A stretch of 40,606 nucleotides of DNA. Origin: Pedosphaera sp. Its GTDB lineage: Bacteria > Verrucomicrobiota > Verrucomicrobiia > Limisphaerales > SIBE01. Of the stretch, positions 24,160 through 33,413 are shown in pieces (positions within the stretch are counted from its first letter, which is position 1; each line of letters begins with the position of its first letter). The stretch covers positions 1 to 40,606 of the forward strand of contig SIBE01000006.1 in assembly GCA_009695265.1 (NCBI GenBank), in the 5' to 3' direction. The notes below the pieces were generated by a model. It made no database searches, was not told the origin of the DNA, and saw nothing but the letters and a program-made list of their open reading frames with translations. Position numbers and translations under genes: made by a program.

Positions 24160-24385
24160 TTATGGAGCCTTCACGGTGAACGAGTTGTTCGTCGGCTTCC
24201 CCATCATCGCGATCTTGCCTGAGATGATGTTGCCTGCTTTGAGCAAGGCGTAAGAAAAGGATCGAGGCCCAGCCTGCTTGAACAAATCGAGGCAGATTGG
24301 TTTGGTTTTCTCATCTATTCGGATGACAACAGCGACCTTTCAAGTCGCCAGGAGCCTTCCAGTCGGCGATGTCCGAGCGGTCACC
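24160..24385 (-). pseudogene. Frameshifted C-terminal coding remnant, family unknown
   Basis: On the minus strand the frame ending at TAA 24160 encodes a protein-like C-terminus of 59 residues (including VAVVIRIDEKTKPICLDLF and KIAMMGKPTNNSFTVKAP), with a TGA just before it and no start codon. Just upstream a second frame reads SDIADWKAPGDLKG, so the two look like one reading frame broken by an indel. It directly follows the glucokinase stop. No family is recognised. It fills the gap between the convergent DUF1501 and glucokinase genes and is absent from the ORF track. Confidence 0.5.
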
Positions 24386-25382
24386 AGTTCGCCCATCGGC
24401 TCATGCGAATCCCGAAAAAGGCGACGCGTGCCGCGCCCAGTAACGCGGTCTTATCATTCACGATGACGTGGATTGGGACGCCCTTCAGCAACTCGGTCAT
24501 GCGGCCTTTTGCCCAGAACGCTTCTATAAAGGCTGACCCTTTTAACTTCGGCAGAATTTTAGGGGCGATGCCGCCGCCGATGAAAATGCCTCCTGTTGCC
24601 AGGACTTTAAGTGCAAGATTTCCAGTTTCGGCTCCGTAGATGGACACGAAGATGTCGAGCGCTTGCTCGCAAACCGGAGCGCGGCACTCTAATGCGGCCT
24701 TCGAAATCACGGCGCTGGGGTTCTTTTGCTGCAATTCATCGCGCAGCCACGCCGGCTCATCTCCTCTTCCTGTCTCGACAAGAAATTTATAAATGTTATG
24801 CAAACCTGGACCTGACAGAACCCGCTCGTAGCTGACGTGGTCGATCGATTTCAAGAGGTATTTGAGCAGCTCGATTTCGAGTTCGTTGCGAGGCGCGAAA
24901 TCGACATGGCCACCCTCCGACGCAAACGGCTGGTAATACTCGTCCACCCAATGAAGCCCGGCTTCCCCGAGCCCGGTCCCCGCGGAGATCAAGCCGGCAT
25001 TTCCATTCGGGTCAGGCCGGCCCGGGTGCAGCATCACCAGATCTTCCTTGGACAACACAGAAATCCCATGGGCGTTTGCCTCGAGATCGTTAATCAACTC
25101 GACACGTTCGACACCGAGCAACGCCGCCAGCTTTCGGGAATCGGCGATCCAGGGAAGGTTCGGCGTTTCGCAGACGCCATCTTTGATCGGCCCGGCGATC
25201 CCGACGCACGCACCGGTCACTTGATGAGAGTGCTGCTTGATGAATTCCTCGACGATCTGTTCCAAGCTTTGATGTTGCCCGCTCGGGAAGATTTGTATCG
25301 TAACTGGCGTGGGCCGATCCTGATCGAGTTCGAAAAGGCCCAAGCGAGTATTGGTGCCACCGACATCACCTGCTAAAATCAT
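24381..25382 (-). CDS. glk: Glucokinase (ROK-unrelated Glk family)
   Basis: Phosphorylates glucose to glucose-6-phosphate with ATP; cytoplasmic. The phosphate-binding motif GDVGGTNTRLGLF is at the N-terminus, the catalytic aspartate block is LINDLEANAHG, and SAGTGLGEAGL and EGGHVDFAP are family motifs. LATGGIFIGGGIAPKIL is the adenosine block. Start: ATG 25382 (MILAGDVGG), with GGAGG and GCGAGG just upstream; the track ORF adds 31 unlikely residues. Length 333 aa is normal. The last residues (RMSRWANW) look unconserved and abut a frameshifted remnant, so the C-terminus may have been altered. Confidence 0.92.
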   Translation of the reverse strand: MILAGDVGGTNTRLGLFELDQDRPTPVTIQIFPSGQHQSLEQIVEEFIKQHSHQVTGACVGIAGPIKDGVCETPNLPWIADSRKLAALLGVERVELINDLEANAHGISVLSKEDLVMLHPGRPDPNGNAGLISAGTGLGEAGLHWVDEYYQPFASEGGHVDFAPRNELEIELLKYLLKSIDHVSYERVLSGPGLHNIYKFLVETGRGDEPAWLRDELQQKNPSAVISKAALECRAPVCEQALDIFVSIYGAETGNLALKVLATGGIFIGGGIAPKILPKLKGSAFIEAFWAKGRMTELLKGVPIHVIVNDKTALLGAARVAFFGIRMSRWANW

Positions 25383-25618
25383 CCTCGCATCCTCCACGAA
25401 TGACGTCCATGCGCAAGAAAGTAGTTGCTCAATCGAAAATTGCCGGTTTCTGGATTTGGATTCGAGGATCGTCAAACGTTAAGAAATAATGGGTGAACAA
25501 ATGTTCCACGAACCATCAAGTGTGATTGGGCTTTTGCTTTGGATGGCGTCGGGCCGAATTAACTCGCCGTCTTGATATACACGTAGGTGCGGTGTTGAGA
25601 TCGCCGCTGCACTCCGAT

Positions 25619-25634
25619 GGAGCGCTCCGGAGCG
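25619..25634. repeat. Overlapping short palindromes
   Basis: GGAGCGCTCC (25619-25628) and CGCTCCGGAGCG (25623-25634) are both perfect palindromes and overlap. They follow GAT, giving GATGGAGCG, similar to the ATGGAGCG next to the inverted repeat at 4546. The surrounding 280 bp between glk and the topoisomerase gene show no coding sequence. Confidence 0.35.
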
Positions 25635-25665
25635 ATCGAGGACTCGCGCAATGACCAATAGGCGA

Positions 25666-27498
25666 TTAGTCCTCCACCGGCACCACGAGGTGCTGCATGA
25701 TGTAGTTTTTGCGCTCAGGCGTGTTCCGGCCCATATAGAACGTCATGATGTGCGAGATGTCCGGTTTCGACGCGTATTCAACTTGGCTCAGACGCATTTC
25801 CGGCCCGATAAATTGCTTGAATTCATTCGGCGAGATTTCACCCAAACCTTTGAAGCGCGTGATCTCGCAGTTCTGGCCGAGAGCTTTTGCCGCCGTATCA
25901 CGCTCAGCTTCGGAGTAACAGTACAGGGTCTTCTGCTTGTTGCGCACTCGGAAGAGCGGTGTCTCGAGCACGTGCAGATGCCCGTCGTGGACGAGTTGCT
26001 CGAAGAATCGAAAGAAGTAAGTAATCATCAAATTGCGGATGTGCAAGCCATCCACGTCCGCGTCCGTGGCGAGGATCACTTTCTGGTAACGCAGCCCTTC
26101 GAGGTTGTCCTCGATATCCAGACTGCGCATCAGGTTGTACATCTCGTCGTTCTTATAAACGATGTCTCGTTTGAGATCCCAAACGTTCAAGGGCTTGCCT
26201 TTCAGCGTGAAAATCGCTTGCGTGTTCACGTCGCGGCAACTGACGATCGACCCTGCGGCGGACTGGCCTTCAGTTATGAAAACCATCGATCCCGCGCCTT
26301 TGCCCTTCTTCTTATCCAAGTGAACTTTGCAATCCTTGAGCTGCGGAATTCGGAGCGTGATGGCCTTGGCCCGATCGCGCGCCAGCTTCTTGACATCCTG
26401 CAGTTCCTTGCGGAGTTGCTTGCTGTCTTCCACCTTGGCGATAATTTTGTCGGCAACATCCTTGTTGCGATTGAAGAAGTGCAATAATTCCTCGCGGACG
26501 TTGTTGACCAGCTCGGAACGAATTTCGGTGTTGCCTAACTTATTCTTCGTTTGCGATTCGAACACCGGATCCTTCAGCCGAATGGCGACCGCTCCCACCA
26601 TGCACTCGCGCACATCGTCGCCCTCGAATTTACCTTTGGCATATTCGTTGACCGCTTTCAGCAAGCCTTCTCGGAAAGCGCTGAGGTGCGTGCCGCCGTC
26701 CGCCGTGTACTGGCCATTAACAAAGGAAAAGAACGCTTCACCATAGCGGCTGTTGCTGTGGGTGAAGCAGAACTCCAGCGTTTTACTCACGTAATGGAGC
26801 GGGGGATAAATGGGTTCGCTATCGTCAGACTTCAAATCTTCGAGCACCAAATCCATCAAGCCATTCCGCGACTGAAAAACCTGGCCGTTATAGATCAGCT
26901 TCAGGCCCGTATTCAGGTAGCTGTAATGACGGAGCCGCCTTTCCACATGCTCGGGGCGGAATTCGATTTGCTTGAAGATCTCTGGGTCGGGTTCAAATCG
27001 GATCAGTGTTCCGTCCGGCTCATCCACAACTTTGCCATCCTTCTGATTCTTGAGCTTGCCCTTCTTAAAGGAGGCTTCGGCGTATTCGCCGGAACGATGA
27101 CTACGCACCAGAAAATCCTTTGAAAGCGCATTGACAGCTTTCGTGCCCACGCCGTTTAGCCCGACGCTAAATTGGAACACCTCATCGTTGTATTTTGCTC
27201 CCGTGTTAATTTTGGATACGCAATCGACTACTTTACCCAGGGGAATGCCACGCCCGAAATCGCGCACCGTGATCGCGGTGTGATCGATCTTGATCTGAAC
27301 CTCCTTGCCATAACCCATGATGTATTCGTCAATGGCGTTGTCGATGACTTCCTTCAGCAGGATGTAGCAGCCATCATCGTAATGAGACCCATCGCCAATG
27401 CGCCCAATGTACATGCCGGTTCGGAGCCGGATATGCTCCAGCGATGAGAGGGTCTTGATCTTACTTTCGTCGTAAACGTGTTTCTTGCTGTCTGCCAT
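25666..27498 (-). CDS. parE: DNA topoisomerase IV subunit B / gyrase B-type ATPase subunit
   Basis: ATPase subunit of a type IIA topoisomerase. The GHKL ATPase region has EVIDNAIDEY, DFGRGIP and GLNGVGTKAVNAL. QTKNKLGN contains the transducer lysine. The TOPRIM domain has FITEGQSAAGS (catalytic Glu) and DADVDGLHIRNLM (metal aspartates). Length 610 aa, without the gyrase-type insertion of E. coli GyrB, favours ParE. Start: ATG giving MADSKKHVYDES. No ParC/GyrA partner is next to it; downstream on the same strand are 283 bp without a gene. The GyrB/ParE assignment is by overall look and not certain. Confidence 0.88.
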   Translation of the reverse strand: MADSKKHVYDESKIKTLSSLEHIRLRTGMYIGRIGDGSHYDDGCYILLKEVIDNAIDEYIMGYGKEVQIKIDHTAITVRDFGRGIPLGKVVDCVSKINTGAKYNDEVFQFSVGLNGVGTKAVNALSKDFLVRSHRSGEYAEASFKKGKLKNQKDGKVVDEPDGTLIRFEPDPEIFKQIEFRPEHVERRLRHYSYLNTGLKLIYNGQVFQSRNGLMDLVLEDLKSDDSEPIYPPLHYVSKTLEFCFTHSNSRYGEAFFSFVNGQYTADGGTHLSAFREGLLKAVNEYAKGKFEGDDVRECMVGAVAIRLKDPVFESQTKNKLGNTEIRSELVNNVREELLHFFNRNKDVADKIIAKVEDSKQLRKELQDVKKLARDRAKAITLRIPQLKDCKVHLDKKKGKGAGSMVFITEGQSAAGSIVSCRDVNTQAIFTLKGKPLNVWDLKRDIVYKNDEMYNLMRSLDIEDNLEGLRYQKVILATDADVDGLHIRNLMITYFFRFFEQLVHDGHLHVLETPLFRVRNKQKTLYCYSEAERDTAAKALGQNCEITRFKGLGEISPNEFKQFIGPEMRLSQVEYASKPDISHIMTFYMGRNTPERKNYIMQHLVVPVED

Positions 27499-27536
27499 AT
27501 TTCAAAGGCGGTGAATATCGAGAGGATTGACGCAAT

Positions 27537-27556
27537 TGCCAATAGGGAAATTGGCA
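27537..27556. repeat. Inverted repeat upstream of the topoisomerase gene
   Basis: TGCCAAT (27537-27543) and ATTGGCA (27550-27556) are separated by AGGGAA. The site lies 39 bp upstream of the parE start on the other strand. The half-site resembles the palindrome at 392-409. A regulator-binding site is possible; the rest of 27499-27780 holds nothing I can support. Confidence 0.3.
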
Positions 27557-27780
27557 GGGCTGAGTTTGTTGCTCAAGTTTACTTCATGGAAGTGTCTCGA
27601 TCGCTAGCAATTCGTGGGCTGTATCGCAGATTTATGCCAGGCGGTGCAGCTCGGATCATTCCGCGAAACAATCCGACAAAAGTTTTCACCAGAGCCGGTA
27701 TCGCGATGGACGCAGCCCTGAACCCGACACCATTTTGAGAAGTGAAAGGAGCTTTGGTTGGAAAGTAACCTTGGCGGCTG

Positions 27781-29085
27781 CTACGCGGCGGGAAGCTTCC
27801 ACGGATCACGACGTTCTCGGTCGAGCCATTGATTGGCCTCATCGTCGCCTATGAATTTCCAACTCTTCGGGTCCCAGCGGAGTTTGCGATGATTCCAATA
27901 GGCCAGATTCCCCAGATGAACCACGGTCACAGTGCGCGCGCCGACCTCCACGTCGGCGACCGGGCGTTTGCGGGACCGAATGCAGTTCAACCAATCACGA
28001 TGATGCCCTGGCGATTCGTACAAGTGAACGTCTTTTTCCCCCAATGGCTCCTTGACGATGCTGTCGGGTTCGCTCGTGAGAACGCCGCGATCGATATGGA
28101 GTTTTCCCGCAGTGCCGGTGAAGACGCAGCCGCTTGGACCGCCGTGAGTCATCACTACGCCGTTGGCATAAACGTATTTGACGCCGCTGGTCGCTTTGGG
28201 GTCTTCGGGCGGATGGATCTCGACCGGCCCCGACTCATCCATACCAAGCGCCCATTGAGCGATATCATAATGATGAGCGCCCATGTCGGTGTGTCCGCCA
28301 CCGGAGTATTCGCGGTAACTGCGCCACGCCGGGAAATGATTATGAACGCCGCGCGGGCTCAGCGCGGAATTGTAAAGCCGCGTCGGAGCTGCTCCAAGCC
28401 ACATGTCCCAGTCGAGGCCGGGCTCCATCTGTTCCGCGGGGAGATCGCACCATTTGCTGGGTCCGCCGACGCCCACTGTGACAGTCTGGATTTTGCCGAG
28501 GCGTCCGCTGCGGATGATCTCGACAGCTTTGCGAAACTGGCCAAAGACGTTCGAGCGTTGTTGACTGCCGGTTTGCAGGACGCGGCCATGTTGGCGCACG
28601 GCATCGATGCAGCGTTTCGCCTCAGCAATCGTGTGCGTCAATGGTTTCTCGCAGTAAATGTCTTTGCCAGCCTTGCAAGCCTCAATGAGGGGAATGGCGT
28701 GCCAGTGGTCCGGCGCGGCGATCACGACAGCATCAACGTCTTTGCGGGCGAGCAGCTCGCGGAAGTCCGTATATTCGGCGCAGCCCTTCCAAGCCGTGTC
28801 TTTGGAATAAGCCGTCTCGACTCGTTTCTTTGCGTGAGCGCGGCGGTTCTGGTCCACCTCGCAGACAGCCACTGCCTGGACGTCGCTGAACTTCAGCAGC
28901 GTGCTCAGGTGAAAATCATTCGCCATCTTGCCGCAGCCGATAAAGCCAACAACGGTTCGCTCGCTGGGCGCGGCCTTGTTCTCGGCGCCAAAAACGGCGC
29001 GAGGCACAATGGTCGGCATTCCGACCGCTACAGCAGTCATGCCTTTGAGGAAATGACGCCGGGTGATATGAGGAATTCGTTTCAT
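27781..29085 (-). CDS. Tat-exported Gfo/Idh/MocA-family oxidoreductase
   Basis: NAD(P)-dependent sugar or polyol oxidoreductase, exported folded. The Tat signal is TRRHFLKGMTAVAVGMPTIV (residues 8-27). The Rossmann fold starts VVGFIGCGKMAN, and EKPLTHTIAEAK contains the family lysine. The substrate domain carries GPSKWCDLPAEQ and HTDMGAHHYDIAQWAL, the latter typical of the large planctomycete/verrucomicrobial subgroup. Start: ATG 29085 (MKRIPHITRRHF); the track ORF adds 26 residues. Length 434 aa is normal. The 502-aa antisense ORF over it is a shadow. Substrate unknown. Confidence 0.93.
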   Translation of the reverse strand: MKRIPHITRRHFLKGMTAVAVGMPTIVPRAVFGAENKAAPSERTVVGFIGCGKMANDFHLSTLLKFSDVQAVAVCEVDQNRRAHAKKRVETAYSKDTAWKGCAEYTDFRELLARKDVDAVVIAAPDHWHAIPLIEACKAGKDIYCEKPLTHTIAEAKRCIDAVRQHGRVLQTGSQQRSNVFGQFRKAVEIIRSGRLGKIQTVTVGVGGPSKWCDLPAEQMEPGLDWDMWLGAAPTRLYNSALSPRGVHNHFPAWRSYREYSGGGHTDMGAHHYDIAQWALGMDESGPVEIHPPEDPKATSGVKYVYANGVVMTHGGPSGCVFTGTAGKLHIDRGVLTSEPDSIVKEPLGEKDVHLYESPGHHRDWLNCIRSRKRPVADVEVGARTVTVVHLGNLAYWNHRKLRWDPKSWKFIGDDEANQWLDRERRDPWKLPAA

Positions 29086-29333
29086 AGCAGAACAATCAAT
29101 CTCAGTGCGGTCGATGACATGGTGGACTTCAGGGCAGGCTATCTTCCTGAACTGCTGATGCAAGAATTTATCCCATCGAAAGAATCTTCCATGAATACGG
29201 TCGAAGGGCTGCGGAAAATTAATGTCGGGACGCTTCGAAACTCGAATCCATGTTGCACTTTCTGCGCGGCTTGCGCAGACTCCAAACTCACTTTGGCGGG
29301 GATGGTGACCATCTCAAACATTGAACTAAGATC

Positions 29334-32324
29334 ATGAAGACTAATTGCAGCGACCCTCTCGTATCACGGCGGATTGTGAGGAATTCAAATTTCATACCGG
29401 CATTCTTGGCAGTCGCGAGCGCGCTGCTGAGTCTTTCCCTCAATGCCCAAAACCTCACGGTCACAAACCGTCTTCAGCTCTGGCTCAAAGCAGACGGTGG
29501 CGTGACCGCAAACGCTTCGGGCGCTGTGACGGCCTGGGCGGATCAATCTGGCAAAGCGAATAATGCGATGCAGCTCGATGAGGCCGCCGCTCCAAGGCTC
29601 GTGCCCGGCGCTCTCAATGGCAAGCCAGTCGTGCGATTCGATGGCGACAATGATTATTTGGATGTTGCAAGCGCACCGAGCATCGAAATCGTCGGAGATA
29701 TATCGTCCTACTTCGTCGTGAGCTTTGATGATTTTGCGACGTTCCGGGCGGTCTGGGGCAAGACCCTGGTCAATATCCCGGCTGCCACCGACTATTACGT
29801 CACACCGCAGGCGGTGCCGCGTCTCTATCGCGGCAGCGGCGTGGTTTCGGACATAGGCACTGTCGATGCAAACACTACGGTGCGGGCGGCGACGTATATT
29901 GTTCTCGGATTCGAAATGGCAGGGACGACTTTGACGCACTATCTCAACGGCCAGCCTGTTGGCACTGGGCAGATCAGGGCCACTCTCGTCGATGGCGGCA
30001 CTCCTTTGAAGATCGGGTCGCGCGATGATCTCTTCACCAAAATGAAAGGAGATATCGCGGAGCTACTCATCTTCGATAGCGCGCTCTCGGACACCGATCG
30101 CAGCGGGGTGGTGAACTATCTGCAAACCAAGTATGGGATCAAGAACCTGCCGCCCACCATCAGTCTCACTGCTCCCGCCAACAATGCCTCCTTGACGGTG
30201 CCAGCGAACGTTACCATCACCGCGAACGCTGCCGACAGCGACGGCGCAGTTGTCAAAGTGGAGTTCTTTGCGAATGGATCATTAATCGGGACAGCGACAG
30301 CCAGTCCGTTTAAGTTACCGGTCACGCTTCAAACTGCCGGGACGGTCACTTTGACCGCCACCGCGACGGATAACAAAGACGCTTCTACCAAGTCGAGTCC
30401 AATTAAGGTCACGTTGACGGGCGGCGCGCCTGCGAGCCTAAGCGTCACCAACGGCCTTCAACTTTGGTTGAAAGCCGATGCAGGCGTCACCAAGGATACC
30501 ACCGGCGCGGTGACAGCGTGGGCAGACCAGTCCGGGAAAAATAATCACGCCGCTCAGGTCGATCCAACCTTGGCTCCAACTCTCGTGGATAACGCCGTCA
30601 ATGGGAAGGCGGCGATACGGTTCGATGGCGCAGATGATTATCTTGATGTAGCGAGCGCGCCGAGCTTGGAAATTACCGGCGACATCGCTTCTTTCTTCGT
30701 CGTGAAGTTCGATGATTTCGCCACTTACCGCGCTATCTGGGGAAAAACATCAGCCAATGTGCCACGGCCAACAGACTACTATCTTTTGCCCAATAGCGGA
30801 ATTCCACGAGTCTATCGAGGCAACGACGACGGCAATGTTAATGCCTTCGTGGACGGCGCGGCGGGAGTTCCCGCAGGTGCCTACGTGCTCCTTGGGTTCA
30901 GCCAGACGGGTAATCTTATGTCGCACTACCTGAACGGCCAGCCCTCCGGTTCAGGTTCGATGACTGTCACCCCCACTGACTCAGGCATCGCACTGAAGAT
31001 CGGTTCGCGCGACGATCTGTTCACCAAGATGAAAGGCGATATTGCAGAGCTGTTGATTTATAGCAGGGGGATTTCCGGCAACGATCAAGCCGCTCTGGCG
31101 ACATACCTGGCTGGCAAATACGGAATTCCTGTTGTTCAATCGGCGAACCTGCCTCCGACCATTAGCCTGGCTGGCATAACGAATGGCGCGGCATTCACCA
31201 TCCCCGCCGATATCGCCCTCACAGCAACGGCAGCAGATGCTGACGGCAGCATCGTGAAAGTGGAGTTCTTCGCGAACGGTGGATTGATCAGCAGTTCGAC
31301 CGCCGTTCCGTATAAAGCCACCCTGAAGCTCGTGACAGTCGGCAGTGTCACGCTGACGGCGGTCGCCACGGACAATCTCGGCCGCACCACCGTTTCATCA
31401 TCAATCGCCATCACTGCCAGCGCGAGCGCTCCTTCTCCTCTCCCCGCAGCCGGCGCATTAAAACTATGGCTGAAGGCGGACGCGGGAGTCACGGCGAATG
31501 CCTCTGGGGCGGTAACGGGTTGGGCTGATTACTCGGGCAACTTCAACAATGCCTTTCAACCGGACGTGACCGCTGCTCCCCAATTCATCGCCAACGCAAC
31601 CAACCAAATGCCTGCGCTCCGCTTTGATGGCTTGAACGATTACCTGCAGGTAGCTCATTCTTCGAGTCTCGCAATCACTGGAGATATCACTTCGTTCTTC
31701 GTCGTTAGATTCGACGACTTCGCCACCTTCCGCGCGGTCTGGGCCAAGACTTCCAGCAACGTGCCTCGGCCAACCGATTACTATGTCCTGCCCAACTCTG
31801 GCATCCCCAGAGTTTTTCGGGGAGGCCCGGCAGGTATTGGGAACGTAGATGCCTCGGAGCCGATCCCGGCGGGCGCTTATGTCGTCGCTGGTTTCGATAT
31901 GGCCGGAACGACTTTGACGCACTATCTGAACGGCCAATCGATCGGCACCGGCGAAATCGCTGCTGTGCCTGTTGATCTTGGTGATCCGCTGCGCATTGGC
32001 ACGCGAGGAGATTTGTTCACGAAGATGAAAGGCGATATTGCCGAGATTGTGATTTACAACACAGCCCTGAGTGAAGCCGACCGAAACAAAGTGGTCAGTT
32101 ACCTCACAACGAAATACTTCACTCATGCTGAACCGGCCCCTCGTTTCACGGGTGTTCGGCGGCAAGGCGCAGACATTGTGATCGAATGGGGCGCTGGCGT
32201 CGGGGGGCCGACACTGGAAGAGGCGGCTGAAATCGTCGGTCCTTGGACGTCTGTCAAAGGTGCGAACAGCCCTTACACAGCCACTGCCAGCGGTCAGCGA
32301 AAATTCTACCGGTTACGGTTTTAG
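29334..32324 (+). CDS. Secreted LamG/Ig tandem-repeat protein
   Basis: A 996-aa exported protein. Residues about 1-38 form a long signal peptide (FLAVASALLSLSLNAQ). Three LamG-like concanavalin modules begin at about 41, 370 and 700, each starting LQLWLKAD.GV and containing W.DQSGK or similar, RFDG.NDYL and FTKMKGDIAEL. Ig-like modules (PPTISL..., VKVEFFANG) follow the first two at about 272-363 and 606-697. The period is about 330 residues. The C-terminal 60 residues (GVRRQGADIVIEWG...FYRLRF) resemble a C-terminal module common in secreted verrucomicrobial proteins. Likely binds sugars or surfaces; no catalytic domain is seen. It diverges from the oxidoreductase gene. Confidence 0.85.
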   Translation: MKTNCSDPLVSRRIVRNSNFIPAFLAVASALLSLSLNAQNLTVTNRLQLWLKADGGVTANASGAVTAWADQSGKANNAMQLDEAAAPRLVPGALNGKPVVRFDGDNDYLDVASAPSIEIVGDISSYFVVSFDDFATFRAVWGKTLVNIPAATDYYVTPQAVPRLYRGSGVVSDIGTVDANTTVRAATYIVLGFEMAGTTLTHYLNGQPVGTGQIRATLVDGGTPLKIGSRDDLFTKMKGDIAELLIFDSALSDTDRSGVVNYLQTKYGIKNLPPTISLTAPANNASLTVPANVTITANAADSDGAVVKVEFFANGSLIGTATASPFKLPVTLQTAGTVTLTATATDNKDASTKSSPIKVTLTGGAPASLSVTNGLQLWLKADAGVTKDTTGAVTAWADQSGKNNHAAQVDPTLAPTLVDNAVNGKAAIRFDGADDYLDVASAPSLEITGDIASFFVVKFDDFATYRAIWGKTSANVPRPTDYYLLPNSGIPRVYRGNDDGNVNAFVDGAAGVPAGAYVLLGFSQTGNLMSHYLNGQPSGSGSMTVTPTDSGIALKIGSRDDLFTKMKGDIAELLIYSRGISGNDQAALATYLAGKYGIPVVQSANLPPTISLAGITNGAAFTIPADIALTATAADADGSIVKVEFFANGGLISSSTAVPYKATLKLVTVGSVTLTAVATDNLGRTTVSSSIAITASASAPSPLPAAGALKLWLKADAGVTANASGAVTGWADYSGNFNNAFQPDVTAAPQFIANATNQMPALRFDGLNDYLQVAHSSSLAITGDITSFFVVRFDDFATFRAVWAKTSSNVPRPTDYYVLPNSGIPRVFRGGPAGIGNVDASEPIPAGAYVVAGFDMAGTTLTHYLNGQSIGTGEIAAVPVDLGDPLRIGTRGDLFTKMKGDIAEIVIYNTALSEADRNKVVSYLTTKYFTHAEPAPRFTGVRRQGADIVIEWGAGVGGPTLEEAAEIVGPWTSVKGANSPYTATASGQRKFYRLRF

Positions 32325-32420
32325 ACCGATCAGCAAACTGAATTTCAGAAACGCCGAAGGTCAGTCGGTTGGCAAGTTGTGATCCGCCTGGCTTGCTGGC
32401 GCGAAAGGCTATGTCCGGAT

Positions 32421-33059
32421 TTATTGGGTTTTCTGTTCCTGTGTAGTTTGCTTAGCAGCCCGGCGGACCACGTAATTCGTGATGCCTCGGCCAATCAATT
32501 CCTGATAGTTTGTTAGGACAATACCCTGCTGTCCTAGCAAGCCTTGGATGGCGATGGGCTCTGTCCGATCCAACTTTGTCCAATCGATATCGGGAAGTAA
32601 CACTGCTAAAAATTTCGGTTCAACGTACACCTCATCGCCCTCTTGAGGCAGGTCCTTTTCATTGATCACGGGCTGACTGGCTTCTGCGCCTGACGGCGGC
32701 TTCTCAGATAGGGTTGGTACTTGCTGGTCCGACTTTGAGGTCGAAACGGTCTGCGCCGTTGCGGGCAAAGTCCGTGCGCTAGGCATTCCGAGCTTTGCCA
32801 TCTGTTTTTGCAAGTCGTCGTGTTCCTTGCGGACCTGTGCTAATTCCTGATATTGACCTCGGAGTTTATGAATGTCCTGGTTTTCTTTCCGGAGGCGCTG
32901 AGACTCTTCGTTGTCGGCGCGAAGCTTCTCCAGGCTCTGGTTTTCTTCTCGGAGCCGCTCGATCTCCGGATTGTTCTGGCTCACTGACGCGTGTGGAGTT
33001 CCGTCGCAACCACCCGAAAGGAGTGCGCAAGCGACGGGTAACAGGATAAGGCATTTCAT
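32421..33059 (-). CDS. Coiled-coil lipoprotein, function unknown
   Basis: Starting at ATG 33059 (MKCLILLPVACALLSGGC), residues 1-18 are a lipoprotein signal peptide with lipobox LSGGC; the following DGT fits lipidation at the cysteine. Residues about 31-90 are a charged coiled coil with repeated LR.EN/LR.DN heptads (IERLREENQSLEKLRADN). A Ser/Pro/Thr-rich linker and a globular C-terminus (about 130-212, VYVEPKFLAVLLPDIDW) follow. Total 212 aa; the track ORF has 20 extra N-terminal residues. No known family. Possibly an envelope-spanning or oligomeric lipoprotein. Confidence 0.7.
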   Translation of the reverse strand: MKCLILLPVACALLSGGCDGTPHASVSQNNPEIERLREENQSLEKLRADNEESQRLRKENQDIHKLRGQYQELAQVRKEHDDLQKQMAKLGMPSARTLPATAQTVSTSKSDQQVPTLSEKPPSGAEASQPVINEKDLPQEGDEVYVEPKFLAVLLPDIDWTKLDRTEPIAIQGLLGQQGIVLTNYQELIGRGITNYVVRRAAKQTTQEQKTQ

Positions 33060-33413
33060 GGGTTTAAAGTTCAAAGATAAAACTTTATTCAAATTCATAC
33101 AGATTAGCGACGTGGGCAACCGAAAACATCGTCGAGGGCGACACGACGGTTTGGGGCCTTCGCCGGATATAGATTACACCTAGCTCGTTAATAAGTTTCG
33201 AAAGGAGATAATCTATTTGGGCGGTATTGGGCCTGGTTTTCTGCCTGGCGAAGCTCGGATCAGGGTCGGTTTATGCTTCACTAGCCGCGTTCCGCATAAC
33301 GAACTTTTCGGGCAAGATCAACACCAACGCTGGCGAGTCGGAATTTTTTGAGTTTGGAATTGTGAATTCCGAGCCACGATCTAGATTGCATCGAAACCCG
33401 TCCAACAAAGCAT
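33060..33413. other. Intergenic region between divergent lipoprotein and GH42-like genes
   Basis: About 350 bp. Both upstream promoters should be here. I see only one notable element, the 15-bp inverted repeat GGAATT-GTG-AATTCC at 33356-33370, 44 bp before the GH42-like start. The listed ORFs (33227-33430) start at TTG and do not look coding. Confidence 0.4.
33356..33370. promoter_or_regulatory. Operator-like inverted repeat upstream of the GH42-like gene
   Basis: GGAATT and AATTCC are exact reverse complements separated by GTG, 44 bp before the ATG at 33414. The position fits an operator, but no regulator is known and 6-bp arms of this kind occur by chance. Confidence 0.25.

Noticed and set aside
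25651-26487. 278-aa plus-strand ORF
   Set aside because: Antisense to the ParE/GyrB-type gene and without any recognisable motif.
27478-27738. 86-aa plus-strand ORF before the oxidoreductase gene
   Set aside because: Starts inside the antisense of parE, has no recognisable domain, and its second half has a random look.
27829-29337. 502-aa plus-strand ORF
   Set aside because: It is antisense to the Gfo/Idh/MocA gene, which has clear motifs; its length follows from codon usage of the real gene.
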